From assembly GCA_944386835.1 (NCBI GenBank), contig CALXCQ010000125.1, positions 1 to 36,741 of the forward strand: 36,741 nt of DNA, read 5' to 3'. A program made the position numbers and the translations under genes. The notes under the pieces are model-generated. The model searched no databases. It had not been told where the DNA came from and worked only from the letters and a program-made list of their open reading frames with translations. This DNA comes from an uncultured Oscillospiraceae bacterium (lineage in GTDB: Bacteria > Bacillota > Clostridia > Oscillospirales > Oscillospiraceae). This document shows, piece after piece, positions 7,469 through 15,402 of the stretch (position 1 is its first letter; each line of letters begins with the position of its first letter).

Positions 7469-8488
7469 ATGATTGGAAAATTGCAAGTGAAAAAAACTAT
7501 TTTCCCGGCGCTGCTGGCCTGCCTGCTGCTCTGCGGCTGTATGGGTCAGGTTCCCAGTGAAGCGGCGGACTTTTTTGCCATGGACACAGCAATGACAGTT
7601 TTGGTCTATGGCGAAGACGCCAAAGCCGCCGTCTCCGAGACCGAATCCCTGATTGAAGATTTGGACCGCCAGCTTTCCATTTTCAACTCCGACAGCGAGT
7701 TTTACCAGTTTAATACAGCCGGCCAGGTCCTTCTGTCCTCCCAAAACAAAGCGTTACTGGAGCAGGCCCTGGAGCTGGCCCGGCAGACGGACGGCGCTTT
7801 TGACCCTACGATAGAGCCCGTTGTAGCGTGCTGGGGATTTTACGGGGAAGAGAAACACATCCCCGAGGAAGCCCAGCTGCAAGAAAGCCTTTCTCGTGTG
7901 GGATATTCTCACTTACAGATGGAAGGACAGTTGCTCAGCGCCGACATTTCTGGCGTCAAACTGGATTTGGGAGGCATTGCCAAAGGCTATGCCTCCGATC
8001 GGGCTGTGCAGGCTTTGAAAGACAGGGGTGTTACCTCTGCCGTCCTTTCACTGGGCGGGAACGTTCAGGTTTTAGGCGCCAAGCCCGGCGGTAAGGACTG
8101 GACTGTCGGCATCACCGACCCCTTAGATCCCGGCGGCCAGCTGGGAACCGTTTCTGTCCGGGATATGGCAGTGGTCACTTCCGGCGTCTATCAGCGGTAT
8201 TTTGAGGAAGATGGTATCCGCTATCACCATATTTTTGATGCCGAGACCGGCTATCCGGCAGACTCCGGACTTTTGTCCGTGTCGATTGTCTGCCCCAGCG
8301 GCACCCTGGCAGACGGGCTTTCCACCGCTCTTTTTGTCATGGGCCTGGAGGAAGCCGCCCAGTTCTGGCGGACCCAGCCAGGGGAGTTTGACGCCATTTT
8401 TGTAACCCAGGACGGGGAAATTTATATCACTGCCGGTCTGGAAGGCGTTTTCTCTTCTTCCCGCTCCTATGAGGTAATCGCACCATGA
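7469..8488 (+). CDS. apbE: ApbE-type FMN transferase, lipoprotein
   Basis: Transfers FMN from FAD to a Thr of target proteins on the outer face of the membrane; RnfD and RnfG are the known kind of target and both are encoded just downstream. The 339-residue product begins with a charged stretch, a hydrophobic core and a lipobox ending at Cys24 (LLLCGC). Family motifs follow: DLGGIAKGYASDRA, TSGVYQRYF, HHIFDAETGYPA and the Mg-binding LADGLSTALFVMG. Start is uncertain: the ATG at 7469 has AAGGGA very close to it, while in-frame TTG (7436), TTG (7481) and GTG (7487) are alternatives that leave the signal peptide largely intact. The stop overlaps the next gene by ATGA. Confidence 0.93.
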   Translation: MIGKLQVKKTIFPALLACLLLCGCMGQVPSEAADFFAMDTAMTVLVYGEDAKAAVSETESLIEDLDRQLSIFNSDSEFYQFNTAGQVLLSSQNKALLEQALELARQTDGAFDPTIEPVVACWGFYGEEKHIPEEAQLQESLSRVGYSHLQMEGQLLSADISGVKLDLGGIAKGYASDRAVQALKDRGVTSAVLSLGGNVQVLGAKPGGKDWTVGITDPLDPGGQLGTVSVRDMAVVTSGVYQRYFEEDGIRYHHIFDAETGYPADSGLLSVSIVCPSGTLADGLSTALFVMGLEEAAQFWRTQPGEFDAIFVTQDGEIYITAGLEGVFSSSRSYEVIAP

Positions 8489-8847
8489 AAACCAGGTCCT
8501 GGATTCTTTTGTTTGTGTTGCTAATGGCTTTGTGTGCCGGAGTCCTGCTCCTGAGGCCCCGTCCCCAGGGACAGACCACCGTGTGCATCTACCAGGATGG
8601 CCAGTTGCTGGAAACCATAGACCTGTCCCAGGTGGAAGCGCCCTATACCATTCCTCTCACCTGGAAGGGCAGTACCAACGAGATTACCGTTTCTCCCGGC
8701 TCCATTGCGGTCACCTGGGCCGATTGCGGCTGCCAGACCTGTGTCAATCACGGACCGCTTCAGCCTGGGGGTATGCCCATTATCTGCCTTCCCAACCGTC
8801 TTGTGATTAAATGGGTGCAAGACCCGGTTGTAGATGCCGTTGCCTGA
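8485..8847 (+). CDS. NusG domain II-like membrane-anchored protein
   Basis: A 120-residue protein with an N-terminal membrane segment (about 6-24) and an outside domain of the NusG_II type. It carries the characteristic DCGCQTC cysteine stretch and a closing IICLPNRLVIKW. Proteins of this family sit between apbE and Rnf genes in many Firmicutes, so a part in Rnf assembly or redox chemistry is likely, but the exact role is not known. Translation is coupled to apbE through the ATGA overlap. Confidence 0.85.
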   Translation: MKTRSWILLFVLLMALCAGVLLLRPRPQGQTTVCIYQDGQLLETIDLSQVEAPYTIPLTWKGSTNEITVSPGSIAVTWADCGCQTCVNHGPLQPGGMPIICLPNRLVIKWVQDPVVDAVA

Positions 8848-8867
8848 AGAAGCAAAGGAGCTTTCCT

Positions 8868-9386
8868 ATGACCAAGACCCGACGATTGACCGTTCTGGCC
8901 CTGCTGTGTGCAGTGGCCCTTGTCATGTTTACCATAGAATTACAACTCCCTTCCCTGACCAGCGTGCCGGGGATCAAGTTGGGTCTTTCCAACATTGTCA
9001 CATTGTTTACCATGTACACCCTGGGCCCGGGCAGCGCTCTGACCGTTTTGGGCATCCGGGTAATTCTGGGGGGGATCCTCACCGGTCAGGTGGGAGCCCT
9101 GGCCTACAGCCTCAGCGGCGGGCTGTTGGCCTATCTGGTTTTATTTCTGCTCTGCCGCCGGATTCCGGTCAAACAACTGTGGGTCCTGAGCGTATTGTCG
9201 GCTATCAGCCACAATGTGGGGCAGATTCTGGCCGCCGTCGCCATCAGCCAGACACCGGAGCTGTGGTGGTATCTGCCGGTCCTTGTGATCTCCGGCATTG
9301 TCACCGGTGCCTTTACCGGCCTTGCAGCCCAATTTCTTCTTTTCCGCCTGGAAAAGACCCACGGGTACCTGTTTTCCAAAAAATAA
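8868..9386 (+). CDS. Gx transporter family membrane protein
   Basis: A 172-residue, very hydrophobic protein with about five membrane spans. It matches the family named Gx transporter (older name: heptaprenyl diphosphate synthase component I), with PGIKLGLSNIVTLFTMYTLG and a Gly-rich core VILGGILTGQVGALAYSLSGG. It usually travels with apbE and the NusG-II protein beside Rnf genes. Substrate is not established; relation to flavin or quinone supply is only a guess. The ATG at 8868 has AAAGGAG at 8854-8860. The last eight codons and the stop belong to the first unit of a 42-bp tandem repeat. Confidence 0.85.
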   Translation: MTKTRRLTVLALLCAVALVMFTIELQLPSLTSVPGIKLGLSNIVTLFTMYTLGPGSALTVLGIRVILGGILTGQVGALAYSLSGGLLAYLVLFLLCRRIPVKQLWVLSVLSAISHNVGQILAAVAISQTPELWWYLPVLVISGIVTGAFTGLAAQFLLFRLEKTHGYLFSKK

Positions 9387-9488
9387 CCTTTCCCAGCTAC
9401 GGTCGGGTTCCTGTTTTCCCAAAAACAACCTTTCCCAGCTACGGTTGGGTCCCTGTTTTTCGAAAAATAACTTTTCCCAACTACCGTG
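9363..9488 (+). repeat. Three tandem 42-bp units starting inside the Gx gene end
   Basis: Units at 9363-9404, 9405-9446 and 9447-9488 are each exactly 42 bp and close copies of each other. Unit 1 starts with the codons for GYLFSKK and the TAA stop of the Gx gene. In unit 2 the stop position reads CAA; in unit 3 it reads TAA again. The period is a multiple of three, so the frame is kept. Confidence 0.85.
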
Positions 9489-9612
9489 CTGTAAGGTGCT
9501 TTCTCCGGTTTCCGCCGGAAACGACAGTTGGGTATCTTTGAAAAGACCCCTTTGGACTCCCGGTCCTGCGGGGCTCTTCCTTTGGTACCCGCCGAAAACG
9601 CTAACTTTGTAA

Positions 9613-9653
9613 AAAATAACCCTTCGGGACTTCGGTCCCCTTTCGGGTATTTT
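9613..9653 (+). terminator. Hairpin before rnfC, probable terminator or attenuator
   Basis: Outer arms AATAACCC (9615-9622) and GGGTATT (9645-9651) enclose an inner GGGAC-TTCG-GTCCC stem-loop with a stable TTCG tetraloop. T-rich sequence follows. It lies 60 bp before rnfC, so it would separate the apbE operon from rnf or attenuate read-through into it. No clear rnf promoter was found after it; TAAAAT at 9682-9687 is a weak candidate -10 box. Confidence 0.55.
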
Positions 9654-9711
9654 CCCTCTGCTCCGGCAGGGTCATAGATTGTAAAATTTAGAAGTTCTTG
9701 GGGGAGTATGC

Positions 9712-10680
9712 ATGCGAATTCGTAAGTTACATGGCATCAACGCGCCACATCGCAAACACACCGCCTATTTGCCATCGGAACGGATGGCCCCACCGGCGGA
9801 AGTGGTCATTCCGATGTCCATGCACATTGGCGCGCCGGCAAAGCTGCTTGTCAAAGTTGGCGACCAGGTCCAGGTAGGCCAGATGATTGCTGAGGCCAGC
9901 GGTTTTCTCTCTGCGCCCATTCACGCCAGCGTCTCTGGCAAAGTCAAAAAGCTGGATGAGATCATATCGGCGGCTGGCCGGAATATGACGGCTGCCGTCA
10001 TAGCCTCCGACGGCCTACAGACGCCCTATGAAGGGATTCAGCCTCCTCAGGTCACCAATATGCAGGAGTTCCTGGACGCAGTACGGGACTCCGGTGTCGT
10101 GGGTCTGGGCGGGGCCGGCTTCCCCACTTCCGTCAAGCTCAATGTCAAGCACCTGTCTCAGATCAAGGCCATCATTATTAACGGTGCAGAATGTGAGCCC
10201 TACATTACCTCCGACACCCGGACCCTTCTGGAGCGGGCAGACGAACTGTGGGACGGCATTGCTCTGCTGCAAAAGTATCTGGAGGCAAAGCGGGTCGTTA
10301 TTGCCATTGAGGACAACAAGCCCAAGAGCATTGAGCTCCATCGGAAACGTTGTGAGAATGCCACTGGCGTGGAAGTGTTCTCCATGCCCTCCATGTACCC
10401 CCAGGGCGGCGAAAAAATGTTGGTCTACAACGTACTGGGCGAGGCGATTCCGGAAGGGAAGTTGCCTCTGGACGTAGGGGCCATCGTCATCAACTGTACG
10501 ACTTTGGCATCCATTGCCCACTACATTAAAACCGGCATGCCTCTGGTGGAAAAGTGTGTCACCGTCTACGGTTCTGCCGTTCAGACGCCCAAAAATCTCA
10601 TTGTTCCCATTGGCACCCATCTGCAGGACGTATTCGACGCCTGCGGCGGTTTCCGGTCGGAGCCCCGAAAAGTGCTCTAG
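9712..10680 (+). CDS. rnfC: RnfC, N-terminal part, ending at an in-frame TAG
   Basis: RnfC is the peripheral NADH/ferredoxin-side subunit of the ion-pumping Rnf complex. This 322-residue part contains the start of RnfC (about 25-100, barrel-sandwich/lipoyl-like), the nucleotide and flavin binding core with GLGGAGFPTSVKL and IINGAECEPYITSD, and the beginning of the SLBB region (GTHLQDVFDACGG). It stops at TAG 10678-10680 directly before codons for GGPMMG, a motif that normally lies inside RnfC. The downstream part continues in the same frame and carries the two [4Fe-4S] motifs. The ATG at 9712 follows GGGGGAG. So this is either a split gene, a disrupted gene, a read-through case or a sequence error. 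Confidence 0.9.
   Translation: MRIRKLHGINAPHRKHTAYLPSERMAPPAEVVIPMSMHIGAPAKLLVKVGDQVQVGQMIAEASGFLSAPIHASVSGKVKKLDEIISAAGRNMTAAVIASDGLQTPYEGIQPPQVTNMQEFLDAVRDSGVVGLGGAGFPTSVKLNVKHLSQIKAIIINGAECEPYITSDTRTLLERADELWDGIALLQKYLEAKRVVIAIEDNKPKSIELHRKRCENATGVEVFSMPSMYPQGGEKMLVYNVLGEAIPEGKLPLDVGAIVINCTTLASIAHYIKTGMPLVEKCVTVYGSAVQTPKNLIVPIGTHLQDVFDACGGFRSEPRKVL
10678..10680 (+). other. rnfC: In-frame amber codon inside rnfC
   Basis: The frame reads GTG CTC TAG GGC GGC CCC ATG ATG GGC. It is open on both sides from 9712 to the TGA at 11077-11079, 456 codons in all, which is normal RnfC length. TAG is also the ordinary stop of rnfB and of the hydrolase gene in this window. Confidence 0.95.
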
Positions 10681-10689
10681 GGCGGCCCC

Positions 10690-11079
10690 ATGATGGGCAT
10701 TGCCGTTCCGGATCTGACGGTTCCCATTTTGAAAAACACCAACGCCGTGCTGGCATTTGATGAAAAAGAGGCAAAGCCCTGGGAAACAACCGCCTGCATT
10801 AAATGCGGCCGCTGCATTGCCCACTGTCCTATGAACCTGATGGCGACGGAAATTGAGACGGCATACAATCTGAAAAAGCCGGAAGACCTGGAAAAGCTGA
10901 AAGTCAACTTGTGTATCGAGTGCGGCTGTTGTTCCTATGTCTGCCCGGCCAAGCGTCCTCTGGTTCAGACCAACAAACTGGCAAAAGCCATGCTCCAAAG
11001 CTATAAGAAACTGCAAGAAGAGGCCAAGAAGGCCAAAGAAGCCCAAGGGCAGACGGATAAGGAGGCTCCCAAGAAATGA
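10690..11079 (+). CDS. rnfC: RnfC, C-terminal ferredoxin part (same frame as the upstream part)
   Basis: This 129-residue stretch is the remainder of RnfC. It begins at MMG of the GGPMMG motif and contains two [4Fe-4S] sets, CIKCGRCIAHCP and CIECGCCSYVCP, followed by a charged Lys/Glu/Ala-rich tail (about 95-129). If translated alone, the ATG at 10690 or 10693 would be the start; AGGGCGG overlapping the TAG is a fair ribosome binding site, so re-initiation is possible. The stop overlaps the rnfD start by ATGA. On its own it would be a small soluble two-cluster protein lacking the NADH/FMN core. I consider it one gene with the preceding part. Confidence 0.85.
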   Translation: MMGIAVPDLTVPILKNTNAVLAFDEKEAKPWETTACIKCGRCIAHCPMNLMATEIETAYNLKKPEDLEKLKVNLCIECGCCSYVCPAKRPLVQTNKLAKAMLQSYKKLQEEAKKAKEAQGQTDKEAPKK

Positions 11080-12020
11080 ACAAACTCATTGTCACCGCTT
11101 CGCCCCACATTAAAAGCGGCACCACCACGTCCCGCATTATGCAAGACGTGCTGATCGCCCTGGTTCCGGCCAGCATTGCCGCTGTGGTTCTGTTCGGGCT
11201 CCGGGCCCTTCTGGTCATTGCCGTCAGCGTGGCCGCCAGTGTTCTGGCCGAATGGCTCTATGAAAAGGTCACCGGCCGGCCCAACACCGTAGGCGACTGC
11301 TCTGCCGCCGTCACGGGACTTCTTTTGGCTCTGTCCCTTCCCGTCAGCATGCCTCTGTGGCAAGTAGTGCTGGGGGATGTCGTGGCCATTATTGTGGTCA
11401 AACAGCTGTTCGGCGGCATTGGCCACAACTTTGCCAACCCGGCGGTCACCGCCCGGATTGTCCTGATGCTGGCCTTCACGGCAGCTGCCACCACCTGGAC
11501 TCAGCCCAACTTTGCCGGCGCCTTTTCCTCTGTAGACGCCGTTTCCTCCGCCACACCTCTGGCTCTCATTGAGTCCGGCAATGGTGCTTCCCTTCCCAGC
11601 CTGCCCCAGATGCTTCTGGGCATCCATATGGGCTGCCTGGGAGAGACCTGCTCTGTGGCTTTGCTTCTGGGCGGCATCTATCTCATGGTTCGCCGGGTCA
11701 TTTCCTGGCACACACCGGTGGCCTTCCTGGGAACCTTGTTTGTCTGCACCGCCCTTTTGGGGCAGGCGCCTGTGTACCAGGTGCTCTCTGGCGGCGCCAT
11801 CATCGGAGCCTTCTTTATGGCCACCGACTATTCCACCACACCTTCTACCAACCTGGGCCGCATTCTCTTCGGCATTGGCTGCGGCCTTCTGACAACTGTG
11901 ATCCGGGTCTATGGCAACTACCCGGAAGGGGTCTCCTTCTCCATCTTACTGATGAACATTGCCACACCCTATCTCTCCCGGCTCACCCGGCATAAAGCTC
12001 TGGGAGGTGTGAAAGCATGA
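11076..12020 (+). CDS. rnfD: RnfD, membrane subunit of the Rnf complex
   Basis: A 314-residue integral membrane protein of the NqrB/RnfD family with about nine or ten spans. RnfD carries a covalently bound FMN; the attachment motif here is DAVSSATPL with Thr160 as acceptor, which is a substrate for ApbE encoded upstream. Other family stretches are GDCSAAVTGLLLALSLP and GHNFANPAVTAR. It starts within the rnfC stop (ATGA) and ends within the rnfG start (ATGA), so translation is coupled along the operon. Confidence 0.95.
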   Translation: MNKLIVTASPHIKSGTTTSRIMQDVLIALVPASIAAVVLFGLRALLVIAVSVAASVLAEWLYEKVTGRPNTVGDCSAAVTGLLLALSLPVSMPLWQVVLGDVVAIIVVKQLFGGIGHNFANPAVTARIVLMLAFTAAATTWTQPNFAGAFSSVDAVSSATPLALIESGNGASLPSLPQMLLGIHMGCLGETCSVALLLGGIYLMVRRVISWHTPVAFLGTLFVCTALLGQAPVYQVLSGGAIIGAFFMATDYSTTPSTNLGRILFGIGCGLLTTVIRVYGNYPEGVSFSILLMNIATPYLSRLTRHKALGGVKA

Positions 12021-12541
12021 AAAAAGAGATTGTAGCGCCCATTGCGGTGCTGACCGTGATTTGTCTGTTTATCGCCGCCATACTGGCTTTCACCAATCAG
12101 GTGACGGCTCCTATTATCAAAGCGGCGGCAGACCAGCGGGCGGAACAGGCCCGGCTGGAAACCATGCCGGAAGCCGACGGCTTCACCAAGCTGGAATGTT
12201 CCGGTCTGCCGGAAACCGTCCAGGAAGTCTATGAAGCCAACAACGGCGCAGGCTATGTGTTTATGCTGAAGACCAAAGGCTACGGCGGAGATATGGAACT
12301 GATCTGCGGCATTGACGGGGAAGGAAAAATCACCTCCTGTAAGACCCTGTCCCATTCGGAGACAGCCGGTGTCGGTGCCAAGACTGCCGAAGAGCCCTTC
12401 CGCAGCCAATTCACTGGTGTCGGGGAAGATCTGGCAGGGGTCTCGGCCATTTCCGGCGCCACCATTTCCTCCACCGCTTACATTGGCGCCATCCAAGACG
12501 CCTTCACAGCCTATAACCTGGTAAAGGAGGGTGCACAATGA
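12017..12541 (+). CDS. rnfG: RnfG, FMN-carrying subunit of the Rnf complex
   Basis: A 174-residue protein with one N-terminal membrane anchor (about 7-27) and an outside FMN-binding domain. The motif VSAISGATISSTA gives Thr149 as the covalent FMN site, another ApbE target. The usual GYGG turn (GYGGDMELICGID) is present. It passes electrons within the complex. It overlaps rnfD and rnfE by ATGA on both sides. Confidence 0.95.
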   Translation: MKKEIVAPIAVLTVICLFIAAILAFTNQVTAPIIKAAADQRAEQARLETMPEADGFTKLECSGLPETVQEVYEANNGAGYVFMLKTKGYGGDMELICGIDGEGKITSCKTLSHSETAGVGAKTAEEPFRSQFTGVGEDLAGVSAISGATISSTAYIGAIQDAFTAYNLVKEGAQ

Positions 12542-13230
12542 AAAAATCCAGTTCTCTTTCCGTCCTCTTAGACGGAATCATCAAGGAAAACCCAGTACTG
12601 GTTTTAATCCTGGGTACCTGTCCCACTTTGGCTCTGACCACCCAGGCGTCCAACGCCATCGGCATGGGCATTGCCGCCACTTTGGTTCTGTTATGTTCCA
12701 ACATGGCCATTTCTGCCCTTCGGAAAGTGATTCCCGACAACGTCCGGATCCCTTGCTATATTGTGCTCATCGCCGGCTTTGTTACGGTGGTGGAAATGTT
12801 GGTAGAGGCTTACGCCTATTCCCTGTATGAATCTCTGGGTATCTATTTACCATTGATCGTCGTCAACTGTATTATTTTGGGCCGTGCAGAAATGTTTGCC
12901 AGTAAAAACGGCATTGGCGCCTCTGCTCTGGACGGTATCGGCATGGGCATCGGCTTTACTCTGGCCATGCTGGCCATGGCTACCATCCGGGAAATCTTCG
13001 GCGCCGGCACCTGGTTCGGCATGCCCATTCCCTTCTTCTGCGACAATCCCATTTCCATCCTGGCCCAGCCCCCCGGAGGTTTCTTTGTCTACGGTCTTTT
13101 GATCGCCATTGTAAACAAGGCCACCCATGGCAAGGCCATCAAGAAAAAGGATTTCGGCTGCGACGACTGTCCCTCTGCCGCTACCTGCGGTATGACAGGC
13201 GGCTGCAATAAGGAGGGAAGTGCCGTATGA
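12538..13230 (+). CDS. rnfE: RnfE, membrane subunit, with a cysteine-rich C-terminal tail
   Basis: A 230-residue membrane protein of the RnfA/RnfE (NqrD/NqrE) family with about six spans; family stretches include LVLILGTCPTLALTT and FASKNGIGASALDGIGMG. RnfA and RnfE are related and together hold an iron-sulfur cluster in the membrane. The odd part is the tail after the last span: C208-x2-C211-x5-C217-x5-C223, set in a charged, Gly-rich segment. This is not part of the membrane core. It could bind a metal or cluster at the cytoplasmic face. AAAGGAGG precedes the ATG, which also overlaps rnfG. Confidence 0.94.
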   Translation: MKKSSSLSVLLDGIIKENPVLVLILGTCPTLALTTQASNAIGMGIAATLVLLCSNMAISALRKVIPDNVRIPCYIVLIAGFVTVVEMLVEAYAYSLYESLGIYLPLIVVNCIILGRAEMFASKNGIGASALDGIGMGIGFTLAMLAMATIREIFGAGTWFGMPIPFFCDNPISILAQPPGGFFVYGLLIAIVNKATHGKAIKKKDFGCDDCPSAATCGMTGGCNKEGSAV

Positions 13231-13817
13231 GAAGTCTGATTGTAATTATGATGGGCGCAGTTCTGGTCAACAACTACGTCCTCTCCCAGTTCCTGGGCAT
13301 CTGTTCCTTCCTGGGCGTCTCCAAGAAGCAGGACCAGGCCACCGGCATGAGCCTGGCGGTTATCTTCGTTATGCTTCTGGCCACGGCTGTCACCTGGCCC
13401 ATTCAAACCTTCCTTCTGGACCCCAACAAACTGGGCTATTTGCAGACCATTGTGTTCATTCTGGTCATTGCAGCCCTGGTCCAGCTGGTAGAAATCGTCA
13501 TGAAGCGGTATACCCCGGCACTGCACACGGCCCTGGGCGTCTATCTGCCCCTGATTACCACCAACTGCGCCGTTCTGGGCGTTGCCATTGACAACATTGA
13601 CGCTTCCTATACCTTCCTGGAATCCATGGTCAATTCTCTCGGCTGCGGCCTGGGCTACTTCCTGGCCATGGTCCTGTTCTCCGGCGTCCGTTCCCGGATG
13701 GAAGATGCCAAGCCCCCCAAGTCGTTTGAAGGGCTGCCGTTAACCCTGATTGCCGCGGCCATTGTGTCCGTATCCTTCTTTGGCTTTGCCGGCATCATTG
13801 AAAACCTGTTTGGGTAA
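13227..13817 (+). CDS. rnfA: RnfA, membrane subunit of the Rnf complex
   Basis: A 196-residue membrane protein, paralogous to RnfE, with six spans. Signature stretches are LVNNYVLSQFLGICSFLGVS near the N-terminus and GVYLPLITTNCAVLGVA in the middle; the Cys in each is the expected cluster ligand. It overlaps rnfE by ATGA and ends 15 bp before rnfB. Confidence 0.96.
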   Translation: MRSLIVIMMGAVLVNNYVLSQFLGICSFLGVSKKQDQATGMSLAVIFVMLLATAVTWPIQTFLLDPNKLGYLQTIVFILVIAALVQLVEIVMKRYTPALHTALGVYLPLITTNCAVLGVAIDNIDASYTFLESMVNSLGCGLGYFLAMVLFSGVRSRMEDAKPPKSFEGLPLTLIAAAIVSVSFFGFAGIIENLFG

Positions 13818-13832
13818 GGAGGGTGCGCAAAT

Positions 13833-14648
13833 ATGAATCCAGTTTTGCTTGCGGCCATTTCGGTCGGTATTATCGGTCTTATCTGCGCCGTAATGCTGGC
13901 AGTGGCCTCCAAGATCATTGCCGTAAAGGAAGATGAGACCTTTCTGCGCCTGCGGGAGTGCCTGCCCGGCGCCAACTGCGGTGCCTGTGGTTATGCCGGC
14001 TGCGACGGCTATGCCCATGCGCTGCGGGAAGGCGGCGTCAAGCCCAACTTGTGCGTTCCCGGCGGCGACACGGCTGCCACAAAAATCAGCCAGCTTCTGG
14101 GCGTAGAGTTTGAAGACGTGGTTGAGCAGGTGGCTTTCGTCCGCTGTAACGGCGACTGCAACAACACCAGCGATAAAATGGAATACCACGGCATCCAGTC
14201 CTGTAAAGCCGCCAAGCTGTTCTTCGGTGGCAGCGGCAAGTGTACTTACGGCTGTCTGGGCCTGGGCGACTGCGCCAGCGTCTGCCCCAACGATGCCATC
14301 TGCATCAAAGACGGCCTGGCACGGGTCAACCCTCGTCTGTGCGTCGGCTGTGGCCTGTGTGCCAAGGAGTGCCCCAACGGTCTGATTGCCGTTCTGCCGG
14401 ATACGGTCAAAGTGATCGTCCGGTGCCGGAACACAGACAAGGGTGGCGCCACCCGGCAGGAATGCAGCGTAGGCTGTATCGGTTGTAAAAAGTGTGAAAA
14501 AGAGTGCCCCGCCGGTGCCATTACCGTCAACACCAACCTGGCCTTTGTGGATTACACCAAATGTACCAACTGCGGCCACTGTCAGGAAGTCTGCCCCTCC
14601 GGCTGTATCTTCATCGGCAACTTCTCTGGCGCCCACAAAGCCAAATAG
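13833..14648 (+). CDS. rnfB: RnfB, ferredoxin-accepting iron-sulfur subunit
   Basis: A 271-residue subunit that takes electrons from reduced ferredoxin. It has one N-terminal membrane anchor (about 4-27), the RnfB cluster motif CLPGANCGACGYAGCDGY, and then ferredoxin-like sets: CTYGCLGLGDCASVCP, CVGCGLCAKECP, CSVGCIGCKKCEKECP and CTNCGHCQEVCP. The number of clusters matches the long clostridial type rather than the short proteobacterial one. AAGGAGG precedes the ATG. It is the last gene of the operon and ends with TAG, followed by a strong terminator. Confidence 0.96.
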   Translation: MNPVLLAAISVGIIGLICAVMLAVASKIIAVKEDETFLRLRECLPGANCGACGYAGCDGYAHALREGGVKPNLCVPGGDTAATKISQLLGVEFEDVVEQVAFVRCNGDCNNTSDKMEYHGIQSCKAAKLFFGGSGKCTYGCLGLGDCASVCPNDAICIKDGLARVNPRLCVGCGLCAKECPNGLIAVLPDTVKVIVRCRNTDKGGATRQECSVGCIGCKKCEKECPAGAITVNTNLAFVDYTKCTNCGHCQEVCPSGCIFIGNFSGAHKAK

Positions 14649-14675
14649 CTCCCGGCTTTTTCAGCTGGTCTTTTC

Positions 14676-14712
14676 AGAGCCCCGGAACTCCATAGGTTCC
14701 GGGGCTCTTTCT
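14676..14712 (+). terminator. Terminator of the rnf operon
   Basis: AGAGCCCCGGAAC (14676-14688) pairs perfectly with GTTCCGGGGCTCT (14696-14708) across a 7-nt loop, followed by a T-rich stretch. Confidence 0.9.
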
Positions 14713-15345
14713 GTCTTTTGGATACGGTGCATCTTGTATTTTGTTTGCCCGGCTCACGCCGGGAACCCGTTCGTCCGGCTTACTCTGAGCCTGCCCCGGA
14801 CCGGCTTTGGACCTGTCCTCTGGGTTCCGCTGGAAATCTCACCTGTCTGTCTTACCGGAAACCGGTCCGCTTTTTCCTGCACACTCTTCTCCCATGCCTG
14901 CCGGTTGCCTCTTTTCCCCATCGGCTTTCCCGGACCTTCCTGCCGCCGCCTCCTCCCTTGCCCTCACTCTGTCCCCGGTTCTCGCCTTTATCTTCCTGCC
15001 GTCTCCACCCATCCGCCTCTGCTCCCGCTCTCTTCTTTTTCGTTTTCTCTGCTTTCCCTTTTCCCCATCCGTTGCCTCTGCTCAGCCGTCTTTGCCCCTG
15101 CCCTTCTCTCCGCCCGGAACAACGACTCCTTCGCTCTGTTCTCCTTCTCCGGCTGGCGCCCCCACCTGACACCGTTTCCGGTAAGCCGGTAAGCTTTTTC
15201 CGTTTTTTAGTTAGTTACGTCAAATTCTGTTTCATTGTCGCATTGATCTATTTCTTCCATCCGAAAAAATTTCCGGATATTTCGTTTAAATCCGTATTTT
15301 TTTATCGTTACCCACCTTTTCGCACCCAATAGATATATTCTTAAA
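14713..15345. other. C/T-rich spacer turning AT-rich, no gene seen
   Basis: From about 14750 to 15180 the plus strand is extremely pyrimidine-rich and G-poor: by hand count 49 of 60 bases at 14941-15000 and 52 of 60 at 15001-15060 are C or T. Frames on both strands stay open only because of this composition and give low-complexity proteins. After 15190 the sequence becomes AT-rich. No RNA gene recognised. Confidence 0.6.
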
Positions 15346-15402
15346 TAGCACAATATAACTTCCTCAGAACAAAAAAACTCCGCGGATTACGGGCAGAAAG
15401 AA

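Noticed and set aside
10678-10680. Pyrrolysine as explanation of the rnfC TAG
   Set aside because: TAG is an ordinary stop in rnfB and in the hydrolase gene here, and nothing in the window suggests pyrrolysine genes. Not excluded, but not preferred.
14718-15332. Frames on both strands in the C/T-rich spacer (about 100-200 codons)
   Set aside because: Low-complexity products (Pro/Ser/Leu on one strand, Arg/Gly/Lys on the other) that follow from base composition only.
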